Assembly (NCBI GenBank): GCA_015680685.1 | Contig: MNCI01023742.1 | Coordinates: 850,697-914,696, forward strand | Length of the DNA: 64,000 nt | DNA from: Gnetum montanum | Lineage: Eukaryota; Streptophyta; Gnetopsida; Gnetales; Gnetaceae | Reading direction: 5' to 3' | Part shown: positions 9,940 to 21,966 of the stretch, piece by piece | Layout: each line of letters begins with the position of its first letter | How positions within the stretch are numbered: the stretch's first letter is position 1 | Program-made: the position numbers and the translations under genes | Notes under the pieces: model-generated | Database searches by the model: none | The model's input: the letters and a program-made list of their open reading frames with translations, nothing else | What the model was told of the DNA's origin: nothing

Positions 9940-12184
9940 TCAAGATATTTTTTTAAGAAAGTTGAAAATAGCATTAATATAATGTCGCCGATAGATAGGA
10001 TCAATTTGAAAGAAAACAATCAACGGATTACAATTAATAGTACAATTCATTTGAATGTCAGCTAAAGATGGGCAAGATAAAAAGTTATGTTCTTCATTTT
10101 CTATACTTTGTTTGCACAGTCTGCAAATAAGCTTTTCTCTTGGTAAATTGATCTAATGACCTATCTCAGTAAGGGGATGATGAGAGCTCATTGTTGCTCT
10201 AGCAATTTGATTCCTTAAATGAGTAGGAATAGCTAAGAATAAACACTTATGAGTACTAGATAACAAACCTCCTCTAATAGAATGTAAATAAAAATGCTTT
10301 TTTACTAACATGCTCAAGTAAACTTTAGCCAAGACTTTTTCTTTTATAGTCTTTCGGAAGAACCTTTTGTTTAAAAGAATATCCTCTATTACAATATTCT
10401 ATTATTGAAGCCATAATTTTCATTGATGCAATCATCCAATTTCTTATGTAGCATTCATTATCTCCTTAGCGTTATTGACTTCCTCCATGTGACTTAACTT
10501 CTGAGTATAAGCAATAAATTAATAAAGGGCTTCAACTTCAAAAGGAAGCAAATTTGCTTCTAGAAGTAAGATATCATAAGAAATTTACATTTTGACTTGA
10601 AATTCACATACAAGAAACTATTTTTGAACATGCTCTAATGTTTTCCAATTATGTGTGAAAACAAAAGGTCCTCATGCAACACATCCATATAATAATACAA
10701 GTTAGATAAGACTATGAAAAATTTTCCTTCTAATATCCCATGCCAAAATTTGTTTCTTGCTACAATTATTTCTTATAGCAAATAGAGCTTACACACCACT
10801 TGAAACCCTTTGAGTAATGAGGGTATTCCAACTATAAATACTAGCAAATTCAACTCCCAACTATTTATAAGATTCACATATATTAAGTTTCTTTGGTAGG
10901 AGAAAAAATTGTAATTTTGGTCTTATCAATGTTAACTTTCATACCAAAATGTTTGCAATAGTCATGGAGAATTTGAAGCATGTAATTTAATCTTATAACT
11001 AATTTTTCAACCAAGGCCACATCATTTGCAAAGAGAAGCATATTCAAAAATAATCCATTCACTAACATAGCATGATTAGAGGCATTTTGCATCTATTCCT
11101 CTAATTCATTTATAAATATGCCAAAAAGCATAGGAGACAAAGGACAATCTTGTTTAATTCTAACTGACTTGTTGATAACTGTTCCTTCTCTTATAAGATT
11201 ATCTTCAATAAGAATGTTAATTGTCTCATTGGTTCTTTCAGCAGTAGAAAGGAGATCTTGTAGAATGTTAATGTTATCCAATCTCTTTCAAAGTTTATCT
11301 TGAGCAACAGAATCATAAGCCTTGGAAAAATCAACAAAACAAATACAAGTTATATGGAAAAATCAACAAAGTTTTTTGGATTTGATTGAAGCTCACTAAT
11401 CCTTGTTTGCTACTCTTATTTAATGAACTTCATTTTTAAAAAATAAATAAGCTTTATATGATTCTTCAACATTGAAACATCAAAATGTGAAGCTATAACA
11501 TCTTTACAAGCATTCAAATAATCCATATCAAACTAAGGTTTTCTACAAGCAATCCTCTTCTTAATCTACACCCAAGAAGCTATAGACAAAAGAACATTAG
11601 TCAAATCTAACTCATTATCATTGTTGACCAAAATACTAGTCACTATTATTTGAAAATCTTGATGAAGGTCTTTTGTGAGATGACGAGTTTTACATTGCTT
11701 ATAATGAATATGACGAATTGAAGCAAGAATAGTGAATTTCAACTAATGATGAGGAGACTCTAGGAGTTTTTCACCCACTTGAAAGTTTTTCACTATATCC
11801 ATATTATCATGAGTAGATAACAGAAAATTAATGCAAGAGTTACCTTGGTGCCCAATAAAGGTGAAATGAGAAAATTAAGGAAATTTGCTAATGCCATTAT
11901 TACGAATTAAAAAATTAAAGGAACAACCACACTCTAAGAAAAAATACTCCTGTAATTTGTAATTTAATTAGTAGATGATGTTTTGTGAACTAAATAGAGC
12001 TCTTCATTGAACCTTAATTGAGAATTCTAAACAAGGTTTTGAATCTAACTTTGTCCAACATGAGCATTAAAATCCTTACAAAGAAAAAGTTTATCAAGTG
12101 TGGAGAATTTTGCAATATTTTAACCCAAGTATTGAAAAGGATGCTCTCATGAAAGAGTAGCAAAATTGTAAATAGAAGAATCTC
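9940..12184 (-). mobile_element. LINE 1: non-LTR retrotransposon 3' part, interrupted by element C
   Basis: Degenerate coding, read right to left: endonuclease block DKLFLCKDFNAHVG (about 12045-12085); RT block VFVDFSKAYDSVAQDKL (about 11295-11345); IKQDCPLSPMLFGIFINEL (about 11100-11160); the YADD-equivalent LLFANDVALV (about 11005-11035); MKVNIDKTKITIF; and a C-terminal zinc motif ICRLCKQSIENEEHNFLSCP (about 10085-10145). The frame closes at 9940. The catalytic second residue of ADD is Asn here (FANDVA). Frameshifts and stops are frequent. It ends at 12184 because element C inserted in the endonuclease; the N-terminal endonuclease is not evident beyond the insertion, so the copy was probably 5'-truncated. 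Confidence 0.75.
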
Positions 12185-12215
12185 TAATGAGCAGCAAGTA
12201 ACCCCTATGTCCAAC
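12185..12215 (-). repeat. Element C 3' LTR, fragment 1
   Basis: TAATGAGCAGCAAGTAACCC, matching the start of the intact LTR of C at 54609. Cut by B-minus after 31 bases; ends with the CCAAC duplication. Confidence 0.85.
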
Positions 12216-12668
12216 TAATGAGTGGCGAGGTACCCCTACACTCAACCATACGAATATGAGCATAACACGCATGATCCGGTCGAACTCCGCAGACTAGGTG
12301 CCTACACGCCTCATGGAACACTTAAGGTTAATTATTCGTTGTCTTCCTAGACTTACTTGTATTTGTCACGGTGTATGGTTAAGTAAGTCCGAGGTATATG
12401 ATTTTTATGTCTTTTTGGTTTTTATCTCCTACGCTGATAATATGAGAGGTAAAGAAACTAATTAACTAACTTTAACTAACTAACTAAGTCTTAATTAACC
12501 TAGCGTCAACATCCATTCCCACTTACCGTTCACACCCTGAACCAATGCAACCTTGGTTACCAAACGTTAATCGTTGCTAGGATCACCAAGCGTAATGCAC
12601 ATGCTCGAAGCAGTCATACTAAGGCACTTAACTAGGAGAGAAGGGTTGAGAGAGATTTAATGACTAAT
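12216..12668 (-). repeat. B-minus 3' LTR, first half
   Basis: Matches the opening of the 5' LTR at 25438 (GAGTGGCGAGGTACCC and on), broken at the CTAAT duplication by B-plus and resumed at 19762. Confidence 0.9.
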
Positions 12669-13408
12669 TGATGGGACGCGATATCGCATGGGCTGCGATA
12701 TCGCATACGTGATATTGCGGTGTGTTGCAAAGTCTATAAATAAGAGGCGGCTCTCCCTTGTTTTCCATTCTAGGCCTAGACCGTAGAGAAACTCTAGCAG
12801 TTTGATCTCTCCAGAGATAGAATATTTTCCATGTGCCCNNNNNNNNNNNNNNNNNNNNNNNNNNNNNNNNNNNNNNNNNNNNNNNNNNNNNNNNNNNNNN
12901 NNNNNNNNNNNNNNNNNNNNNNNNNNNNNNNNNNNNNNNNNNNNNNNNNNNNNNNNNNNNNNNNNNNNNNNNNNNNNNNNNNNNNNNNNNNNNNNNNNNN
13001 NNNNNNNNNNNNNNNNNNNNNNNNNNNNNNNNNNNNNNNNNNNNNNNNNNNNNNNNNNNNNNNNNTAACCAAGGTTGCATTGGTTCAGGGTGTGAAGGGT
13101 AAGTGGGAATGGATGCTGACACTAGGTAAATTAAGACTTAGTTAGTTAGTTAGAGTTAGTTAGTTAATCTCTTCACCTTTCACCTTAGCAGCATAGGAGA
13201 TAAAATCGAAAAGACATAAAAATCTTATACCTCGAACTTACTTAACCATACACCATGACAAATACAAGTAAGTCTGGGAAGATAACGAATAATTAACCTT
13301 AAGTGTTCCATGAGGCGTGTAGGCACTTAGTTTGTGGAGTTCGACCGAATCGCATGTGTTACGCTCGTATTCATATGGTTGAGTGTAAGGGTACCTCGCC
13401 ACTCATCA
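12669..13408 (+). repeat. B-plus 5' LTR (contains assembly gap)
   Basis: Begins TGATGGGACGCGATATCGC and ends CGCCACTCATCA. TATAAATA lies at 12735-12742, only 66 bases from the LTR start, against 185 in the 3' LTR, because most of the GATATC palindrome array is absent. A run of Ns covers part of R-U5. Confidence 0.9.
12839..13065. other. Assembly gap (227 Ns)
   Basis: A run of N inside the B-plus 5' LTR, between sequences matching 19149 and about 19430 of the 3' LTR. The matching 3' LTR stretch is about 280 bases, close to the gap size. It hides no gene. Confidence 0.95.
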
Positions 13409-13409
13409 T

Positions 13410-13427
13410 TGGCGCCGTTGCCAGGGA
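13410..13427 (+). promoter_or_regulatory. Primer binding site for tRNA-Asp (B-plus)
   Basis: TGGCGCCGTTGCCAGGGA, one base after the LTR end. It differs at one position from the complement of the plant tRNA-Asp(GUC) 3' end, the primer known for Athila/Tat-type elements. Confidence 0.88.
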
Positions 13428-13550
13428 CTAAGTGTTTGTGTGCTAAATAGAACATAGGATATTACTCACATTGTTGGGAGCTTAAATGAACCTTAGGGTT
13501 AATTAAACAAAAAATTATATAACGGTTAAATAGCACACCGATAAGATATC

Positions 13551-16500
13551 ATGTCTTCTTCTTCTTCTCACAAGAGCATTTCACCTAGGGACCATACAAA
13601 GAACAGTCGGCAATCAAAAACACATAACCTAAATCAGCCAGTTCCTCAACAATATAGGGTGACATATACTCATCCCGATGAGTATATACCTAATTTTACT
13701 TTTATCCTCCATCAGGATGAACAAATGCACTAGAGAGACTTGCAAGATAACATAGTGTTACCTCTAAATCATGCAGTCCCCAACATGCTCCTCTGTGCTT
13801 TAGCACAGATCGGCATGACTCAGCTTTATGATAAATACGTTATAGATGATTTTGACACGAGGGATTACCATCCCACGACTTTACAATGTATGAGGGACTC
13901 AAGGTAGGATAGCCAACATTCACTGTTGAAGGGCAAAGAGTTCCCACACGTCCCAAGTAAAATCAGAGATGGTGAACCACTTATAACTGGTTCTCTATCG
14001 AAAGATGTCCCCCCTCCTAACGATAGTGAGGAGGTGGGGTATCAGAACCTACGCTCCACGATACATAACCCTGGTTCTGATCCCCATGAACACCAGCTGT
14101 TCACTGAGGGAACAACAACAAATGACAAGGATGGGCACTCAGATCGTCATCACGATCGAGGCCAAAGCCATAGAAGAGAAGGTAAGAAACATCGTCATGG
14201 TGATGGTTCTCCTTCTTCTTTGCCTTCATCATATCACTCACCCTCTTCTTCCACATCAGGGCACAATCATCAAGAGCATAATGGAGGGGATAAAGGTAAG
14301 AGAAATGAGAGACCTCAACGAGAGAGTTGAGAGAGAGGATGAGGGCAATCAAGAGAATCAAGGCCTGAATGAAGGGACAGTAGGGAACAACGGAGACATC
14401 ATTAACATCATGAAAGAGATGATCATGAAAAACCCCTACTTGCTACCAGAAGCATGCTAAATATAACGAAGGTAGTGAGAATCCCAACAAGGCATCAAAA
14501 GTATAGTCAGATCAAGCGCTTAGACATGAATAACATCCCACGCTTTGAAGGGGGATACAACGCTGATCTGCAAAATCATTTACAGGCATTCCACGCTGCA
14601 TGTGCCTTGCAGAACATAGAAAATGAGTGGCAGAAACTAAAGTTGTTTCCCAAGACACTCATCAAGGAAGCAAAGAGTTGATATTGGTCCTTAGAACCGA
14701 AAACCATCAGGAGGTGAAGTACGATGTTAGAACTCTTCAACGATAAATATCAGACGTACTCCAAAGTGTTTAATTTACATAAGAAGATCCAAGAATGGAA
14801 GAAAGGTACTCATGAATCCTTGGATGCTGCCATGGGCTGCTACTACGCATTGTTACATCGTTGCCTGGGCCATGGATACACACAACGGGATCAACTTCGC
14901 CATCTTGTGGATGGGCTAAGGTATGAAACTAGGAGAACCCTTGGGACTTATGTCCAAGGGAGACTATCAGAACTTAGATCCCATGAGATTCACAAATTGT
15001 TGGAACAAGTAGCCAAAGAAGAAGGGGAGCTACGAAAAAGAGAAAGTGCAGAAGAATATAATCGTGATCCCTCTCTTCGAAAGAAGGGAGTGAGATTTTG
15101 CGATGAAGAGGATGAGTCACCAATCAAAGAGTTGGTAAATAGGAAAATCTTACCACTTCAAAAGCTAACAACAGAAGTATTGGCTAAGGTAGATGAAGTA
15201 TGGAGCTCCTTAGACAGTAAAATTGAAACTATCCTAAAGATTGTAGAGGATTCTAAGGGGGAACGAAGTAGTAACAAGGAGAAGAAAAAGCGGAGAGATT
15301 TAGGCCCTACACGTGACAAGGGTAAGGGAAAAATGAACATCTCCGATGAGGTTGTGGACTCGGACACAGACAATGACGATGGATGTGAGATCTGCCACTA
15401 TGACCATCCTAAGGGATGTTGTCCAATCATCTCACATCTACAAGAGTCTAGGGTGTATGCACTCAACCCAAGACTCAATAGACGGCAGACACCTCGGAGG
15501 TTACCTTATCCTCAAGGTAACCCAAGACAGTTCCACCAACCGTTGATGTACTATCCAAGTGGAACTCCACCACAACCCATCGGATAACATCAACAGTGGC
15601 AATACCCACAATCATGGGGGATGCCACCACCTAAACATCAATACCCTTACTGGCAGGCCGATCCATATGGTTACTACGTCCAGCAGCCGATTTCTCCAAG
15701 TGACTCCATGGGTCACACAACTCCCCAACATCACTACCAAGTTTAGGAGTACTTTAGGAGGACTCCTTCTCCTTCGGGAGACGCTGCATACCCATACCAT
15801 CCTCCTACTCCATCTGCACCTCTTCCACCGGTAGTTTCCATTCCTCCTGCTCCAACAATGCAAGGGGAACTCCCTACTCAACCGCAGCAACGAAACGCTA
15901 CGAGAGCCATAAACATTCAACCTGTTGCTGGTTCTGACAACCATAAAAAGAGAAGACCTTTCTTCAGAACCAAAATCCCATACAAGCTCTCACAACAACA
16001 AGCAGTTGAGTATGTGCACACCTCTCCAACAATTAAGGATTCGGTGCTCTCTTCCGTCCAACAATAGAGCTTAACGTATACGGTTATGTTAACACATACC
16101 GTAACCAACTGGATCAAGGTAGGCCACCTTCCCAGGAAACTATCTGATCCTGGGAGTCCCTTAATCTACCTCCAAGTTGCTAGAAATGAACCACATAAGG
16201 CTCTTCTTAACTCAGGTTCCGGAGTCAACCTAATTTCATGAGAAATGTACCAAGCCTAGAACCTGCCCCAACTTAAGAAGAGCAACATTCAACTAGAGCT
16301 GGCAAACCAGTCCATCACCATTCCCTTAGGATTGGTGGGGGACATCATTATCACTGTGTATGGTTGGTCCTACCTAGCTAATTTCTTGGTGATTGAAGTC
16401 AACAACAACGAAGGGGGCTTCCTAATTATAATGGGAAGGGCATGGTTGAGTACAGTAGACACATGCCTAGGAATTCATGATCTTTTCTTGGAAATCTCTA

Positions 16501-16916
16501 AGGTAAACATTTATGGAAAGATCGAGAAGAGGAAAGTTCCATGCATCACATATAGTGATTCATTGGGTGATGACATGGATGAACGCACAACATCTCCTCC
16601 ATGCAACAGGTGTGCCCTTGAAACTGTGAGACAAAGATGCCTGTATGTAGCAACCACACAACCAGTAGTAGATACCCCATGGTTGACAGCTAAACGAAAG
16701 AACAACCCAATATACATGGAACAAACTGGGGAAACAACCCATGCTAACAATGAAAGCATAGATACATTGGAATATGAGTGTTGCCAACTTCCACCCCTTA
16801 ATCTAAGAACATCAACTGGGAGAAGTTGGACACTTCTAAGAAATTCCAATAGGTGCTCATTATTTCGGATCTCTTCCTTTCCATTCAATCATGGGGGAGA
16901 TGGCCACCTATGCTAA
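13551..16916 (+). pseudogene. B-plus gag-protease polyprotein, broken by stops
   Basis: One frame can be followed from ATG 13551 (MSSSSSHKSISPRDH) to the stop at 16916, with premature stops (for example 13731, near 13905, 14328, around 14679 and 15585). In order: N-terminal region with THPDEYIPNFTFILHQDEQ; an RH-rich, Ser-rich linker (about 14100-14450); the gag core with MNNIPRFEGGYN and LLHRCLGHGYTQRDQLRHL (14526-15050); a coiled acidic/basic part; a zinc knuckle CEICHYDHPKGCC (about 15387-15425); a Pro/Gln/Tyr-rich tail; and a retropepsin-like protease. The protease active-site Asp is Asn (codon AAC, 16209-16211), giving NSG. The later block IIMGRAWLSTVDT is typical of plant Ty3 protease. 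The frame then runs straight into LFRISSFPFN and the end, with RT to integrase missing. Confidence 0.88.
16889..16900 (+). promoter_or_regulatory. Internal polypurine-tract-like motif (B-plus)
   Basis: TCATGGGGGAGA at the end of the polyprotein frame. Similar motifs recur at the same place in A (44839), B-minus, C and D, and again before the 3' LTR. It could act as an extra plus-strand primer, but this is inference. Confidence 0.45.
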
Positions 16917-18850
16917 TCATTTGGGGCCCTCAATTCTTTTTAAGTTTTTGTTTTACACGTCTTTGTTTTACAAGTTTTTGTTTTACATGTTTTTGTTTCA
17001 CACATTTTTTTTACACGTTTTTGTTTTACATGTTTTTGTTTTACAACTTTCTTTAACTTTTCTTGTTTTTATTTTACAACATCGTTCATACTTTTCCATT
17101 TCTTGTGTGTGTGTCACCCACCTTGTAAGTTTATCATCCAATGAGTGTTCTTCATGATGGTATGGATTGTTTTTCTATTTGATTGCTAATGTTTGGTTTT
17201 TACCTTTAGTTTATGATGTTGATACTAAGGTATGTTTATTTTGATATAGTAGGCAATGAGTCCACTTCATCCATGCATCCACCAATTTCTATGGTCTCTC
17301 TCTGCTTGGAATTGTATAGTCCCTTTCAATAATAAGAACTATTAACGAATCGGTGACTAGACATTTCTCAAACTAAGGAAGGACTCAAGGATTGAAAAGG
17401 GTGTGACTTCAAGGAAACTTGATGCATTTGTGTTGGCCATTCTCTTGGGTGCTTAGATGTTTCCTTTTTGATTTTTCTTACTGTTTCGACATTACCCAAT
17501 TATCGGGAAGCTAAGTAAATAAAAATAACAAAGTCTTTGCATGGTGTGGTTCTCACGCATAAACACATAAAAAAAAACAAACAAACAAAAAAAAATAGTG
17601 AGAATTCAAAGCACACCCCTTAGATGGAATAATCATTTGGGCTAAAAGCACTGGTTATGGAACTAAAATAAAAATGTTCCCTTTAACTAAGGCCCTTCTT
17701 GTTTCCCATTCTCTCCTCTTCGTTTCGTCGGAATGGTGGTGACTCTTGGGTGAAGGCATTCTTGTTACTTCAAGAGGATGACTGGTCAAATGCATTAATG
17801 CGAAGTCACTGGAAATGTTTGTTGGAGGCCGGACTTGGAATGGGACCTACTAAGTCACATTAATCATGCACTACAAAAGGGGCTGTACACCACCTTGTTC
17901 TTGGGATTCCATTCCATTCTCTCTCTCCGTCCTTCTCTCCATTGTTCACCTCATTGCCGGTTGTATCATAAGTGTATATTTTGGTTGATGCATTGTTTTC
18001 TTTTCGGTAAATTCTTGAGGTTAAGACTTTAACTCTTGTTCCAAATGACATTCCTTGAGCTTACGGACTCTTTGAATGTGGGTTTGTCAGGGCATTAAGG
18101 GCATGAGCCTACTTTGGGGAGGATCCACTGACATTCCTCTTTGGTGCACCAGTTAAATTCTTTCTCCTAACATTTTTGCAATTTATTTTATTTTATTTTG
18201 TTCATTTCCATCTTGACATCCATTTCATCGATGCTATAGTTGTCTCTTTTTCTTCATCTTTCTTGTTCCTTTTCTTTCTCCATTCTATCGCTACCGAAGG
18301 TTCACGATTAGTCATGGGGGTACAGGGCCCAATTTTTTTGATTTTCTCCTAACCCCTACACCTTTGGTAGTCACCAATATTTTATTCCCATATCCATATC
18401 ATCCATACCACAACTTAGCCAATGGACCTTTCACCGAAGCAAGGTATCAACTACATTGAAATTCATTTACCCTTGCTAATATAAGCTTGTGTTGTGTGTG
18501 TAGATGGCAATCATACAACAAGGATTAGATCTAGAAGGAATACTTGGAATGGAGCAGTGCTGAAGCAGCTATGCAAGGAGCAATACTGATGGTGCGCTTA
18601 CGGATGGATAACGAAAGGCGCAATCTTGGTGTTGGTAGCAGCAACACTTCTTTTTTTCTTTCTTTCTCAGCTGCCAAATAAGGTCTGATGTCAAATGTAA
18701 TAAGGTGTTTACTCTTGTTGTCATGAACACCAGTGTTGTTTTTTCTTGTAATGATGATTCGTTCACATGTCATCCCATTAGTTCTATTTGAGTCAATAAT
18801 CCCATACCGTCCCAATATTTTGTAAGGAACTTGAGGATGAGTTTTTATTC
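16917..18850 (+). other. B-plus non-coding 3' region
   Basis: About 1.9 kb without a reading frame. It holds a TTTTACA-type repeat (about 16945-17050), an A-rich simple tract near 17570-17600, a block conserved in A, B-minus, C and D around GCACTGGTTATGGAACT (about 17650), another around GAGCCTACTTTGGGGAGGAT (about 18105-18125), and a second TCATGGGGG motif at 18312-18320. In D, the corresponding region is followed by a long extra ORF that is missing here. Confidence 0.7.
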
Positions 18851-18863
18851 AGTCATGGGGGTA
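18851..18863 (+). promoter_or_regulatory. 3' polypurine tract of B-plus
   Basis: AGTCATGGGGGTA directly before the 3' LTR start, the usual place for plus-strand priming. Confidence 0.8.
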
Positions 18864-19756
18864 TGATGGGATGTGATATCGCATGGGCCGTGATATCACG
18901 TACACGATATCGCGTCCACCGTGATATCACATCCCACACGATATCACATGGGCCATGATATCGCCTACGCGATATCGTGTCCGCCACGATATCGCATCCC
19001 ACGCGATATCGCGTCGTCCCTGGCAATATTGCGGTGCGCTGAAAAGTCTATAAATAAGAGGCGGCTCTCCCTTGTTTTCCATTCTAGGCCTAGACTATAG
19101 GGAAACTCTGGCAGTTTGATCTCTCTAGAGATAGAATATTTTCCATGTGCCCACAGTAGGAGCTCCAAAGTGAACAGATCTTTATTCGAGCAAACATTGT
19201 ACCTGAACACAAGTTTGTGTACGGCAATAAAGATGAACTTCTTGGATAAACCTTGCTATGCATGGAATAGGCTAATTAGGATTTTATTTATTGTTGTTTA
19301 CTATTTTCCATTTACATGCTTTATTAGTTATTAATTCTCTCTCAACCCTTCTCTCCTAGTTAAGTGCCTCAGTAAGACTACTTCGAGCATGTGCGTTACG
19401 CTTGGTGATCACAGCAACGATTAGCATTTGGTAACCAAGGTTGCATCAGTTCAGGGTGTGAACGGTAAGTGGGAACGGATGCTGACGCTAGGTAAATTAA
19501 GACTTAGTTAGTTAATCTCTTCATCTTTCACCTTAGTAGCATAGGAGATAAAATTGAAAAGACATAAAAATCATATACCTCGGACTTACTTAACCATACA
19601 CCATGATAAATACAACTAAGTCTGAGAAGACAACAAATAATTAACCTTAAGTGTTTCATTAGGCGTGTAGGCACTTAGTCTGTGGAGTTCGACCGGATCG
19701 TGTGGGTTACGCTCATATTCGTATGGTTGAGTGTAGGGGTACCTCGCCACTCATCA
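18864..19756 (+). repeat. B-plus 3' LTR
   Basis: TGATGGG...ACTCATCA, 893 bases. U3 opens with the palindromic GATATC array (18872-19035). TATAAATA is at 19049-19056 and AATAAA at 19226-19231. It reads into R-U5 shared with the other families. Confidence 0.92.
18872..19035 (+). repeat. Array of GATATC palindromes in U3
   Basis: At least eight copies of a palindromic core GATATC, usually as GCGATATCGC or GTGATATCAC, about 15-20 bases apart, separated by GGGCC-, TACGC- or TCC-type spacers. Able to fold into nested hairpins. It sits just upstream of the TATA box. Confidence 0.85.
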
Positions 19757-19761
19757 CTAAT

Positions 19762-20091
19762 AAAGCATGTAAATGATAAACAGTAAATAAAGTCCTAATT
19801 AGCCTATTCCATGCACTACAAGGTTTATCCAAGAAGTTCATCTTTATTGATGTACACAAACATGTGTTCAGGTACAATATTTGCTCAAATAAAGATCTGT
19901 TCACTTTGGAGCTCCTACTGCGGGCACATGGAAAATATTCTATCTCTGAAGAGGTAAAATTGCCAGAGTTTTCCTAAGGCCTAGATCTAGATGAGAAACA
20001 AAGGCAGAGCTACCTCTTATTTATAGACTTGGTGACGCACCATGATATTACGTATGCGATATCCCGGCCCATGTGATATCACATCCCATCA
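19762..20091 (-). repeat. B-minus 3' LTR, second half
   Basis: Continues the LTR begun at 12216-12668 after the B-plus insertion. It ends at 20091 in CCCATCA. The TATA element (complement TATTTATA) is at 20018-20025, only 66 bases from the LTR end, against 148 in its own 5' LTR. Most GATATC copies are missing. Confidence 0.88.
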
Positions 20092-21966
20092 TACCCCCAT
20101 GACTGAATAAAAACTCGTCCTCAAGTTCCTTACAAAATATTGGGACGGTACGAGATTATTGACTTAAATGAAGCTAATGGGATGACATGTGAACGGATCA
20201 TCATTACAAGACAAGATAAGACTAGTGTTCATGACAACAAGAGTGAACACCTTATTACATTTAACATCAGGCCTCATTTGGCAGCTGAGAAAGAGAAAGA
20301 AAGAAGTTTTGCTGCTGCCAATGCTAAGATTGCACCTTTCATTGTCCATCCGTAAGCACGCCATTGGTCTTGCTCCTTGCATAGCTACTTTAGCACTGCT
20401 CCATTCCAAGTGTTTGTTCCAGATCCCATTCGTTGTTGCATGATTGCGATCTGCACACACAACACAGTCTTATATTAGTAAGGGTAAATGAATTTCAATG
20501 TAGTTCATACCTTGCTACGGTGAAAGGTCCGTTGGCTAGGTTGTGGTATGGCTGATATGGATCTGGAGATGTCATATTGGTGACTATTGAAGGTGTAGGG
20601 GTTAGGAGAAAATCAAAAAAACTGGGCCTCGTACCCCAACCTCTGGTAGCGATAAAATGGAGAAAGAAAAGGAACAAGAAAGATGAAGAAAAAGAGACAG
20701 CTATAGCATCGATGAAATGGATGTTAAGATGGAAATGAACAAAATAAAATTGATTGCAAAAATGTTAGGGAAAAGAATTCAACTGATGCACTAGAGAGGA
20801 ATGTTAGTGGGTCCTCCCCAAAGTAGGCTCATGCCCTTAATGCCCTAACAAACCCACATTCAAGGAGTCCGTAGGCTCTGAGAATGTCATGTGGAACAAG
20901 AGTTAAAGTTTTAACTGCAAGAATTTACCAAAAAGAAAACAATGCATCAACCAAAATATATACACTAATGATACAACCAGCAATGAGGTGAACAATGGAG
21001 AGAAGGGTGGAGAGAAAAGAGAATGGAATGGAATTCCAAGAACAAGGTGGTGTACAACCCCTTGTGTAGTTCATGATTAATGTGACTCAGAAAATCTCAT
21101 TCCAACTTTGGCCTCAAACAAACCACATCCAGTGACTTTGCATTAATACATTTGGCCAATCCATCCTCTTGGAGTAACAAGAATGCCTTTACCCAAGAGC
21201 CACCACCATTCCGACGAAACGAGGAGAGAAGAGAATGAGAAATGAGAAGGACCTTAGTTAGAGGGAACATTTTTATTTTAGTTCCATAACCAGTGCTTGT
21301 AGCCCAAATGATTATTTCGTCTAAGGGGTGTGCTTTGAATCCTCACTTCCTTTTTTTTTTGTTTTATGTGTTTATGCGTGAGAACCACACCATGCAAAGA
21401 CTTTGTTATTTTTATTTGCTCAGCTTCCTGATAATGGAGTAACGTCGAAACGGTAAGAAAAATCAAGAAGAAAACATCCAAGCACCCAAGAGCATGGCCA
21501 ACACAAATGCATCAAGTTCCCTTAAAGTCACACCCTTTTCAATCCTTGAGTCCTTCCTTAGTTTGAGAAATGCCTAGTCAGTCTTTATTAGAAGGGGACT
21601 GTACATTTTCAAGTTGAGAGAGACCATAGAAATTTGTAGATGAATGGATGAAGTGAACTCATTGCCTATTATATCAAAAGAAACATACCTTAGTATCAAC
21701 ATCATAACTTAAAGGTAAAAACCAAACATTAGCAATCAATATAAAACACAGTTCATACCATCATTAAGAACACTTATTGATGACAAACTTACAAGATGGA
21801 TGACACACACACACACGCATACAAGAAATGAAAAAGTATAATGATGTTGTAAAACAAAAACAAGAAAAGTTAAAGAAATTTGTAAAATAAAAACGTGTAA
21901 AACAAAAATGTGTAAAACAAAAATGTGTAAAACAAAAACTTAAAAAGAACTGAGGGCCACAAATGA
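20092..21966 (-). other. B-minus non-coding 3' region with polypurine tract
   Basis: Begins (plus strand) with TACCCCCATGACTGAAT, the complement of the 3' polypurine tract. The rest mirrors the B-plus 3' region at 16917-18850, including the TGTAAAACAAAAA repeats near 21880-21945. Open frames here are not coding. Confidence 0.75.

Larger units (their letters stand above)
12669..19756 (+). mobile_element. Element B-plus: gag-PR LTR element inside the 3' LTR of B-minus
   Basis: Exact target duplication CTAAT at 12664-12668 and 19757-19761. LTRs 12669-13408 (with an assembly gap) and 18864-19756, primer site 13410-13427, single-frame gag-PR 13551-16916, non-coding 3' region, polypurine tract 18851-18863. 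It is 7088 bases long. It is a sister of B-minus and the innermost element of this branch, so the younger insertion. Confidence 0.92.

Noticed and set aside
12664-13145. Open frames across the N run
   Set aside because: They exist only because Ns hide stop codons.
18872-19035. Regularly spaced palindromes as a CRISPR-like array
   Set aside because: Units are LTR U3 palindromes with short, related spacers, in a plant retrotransposon; no unique spacers or cas genes.
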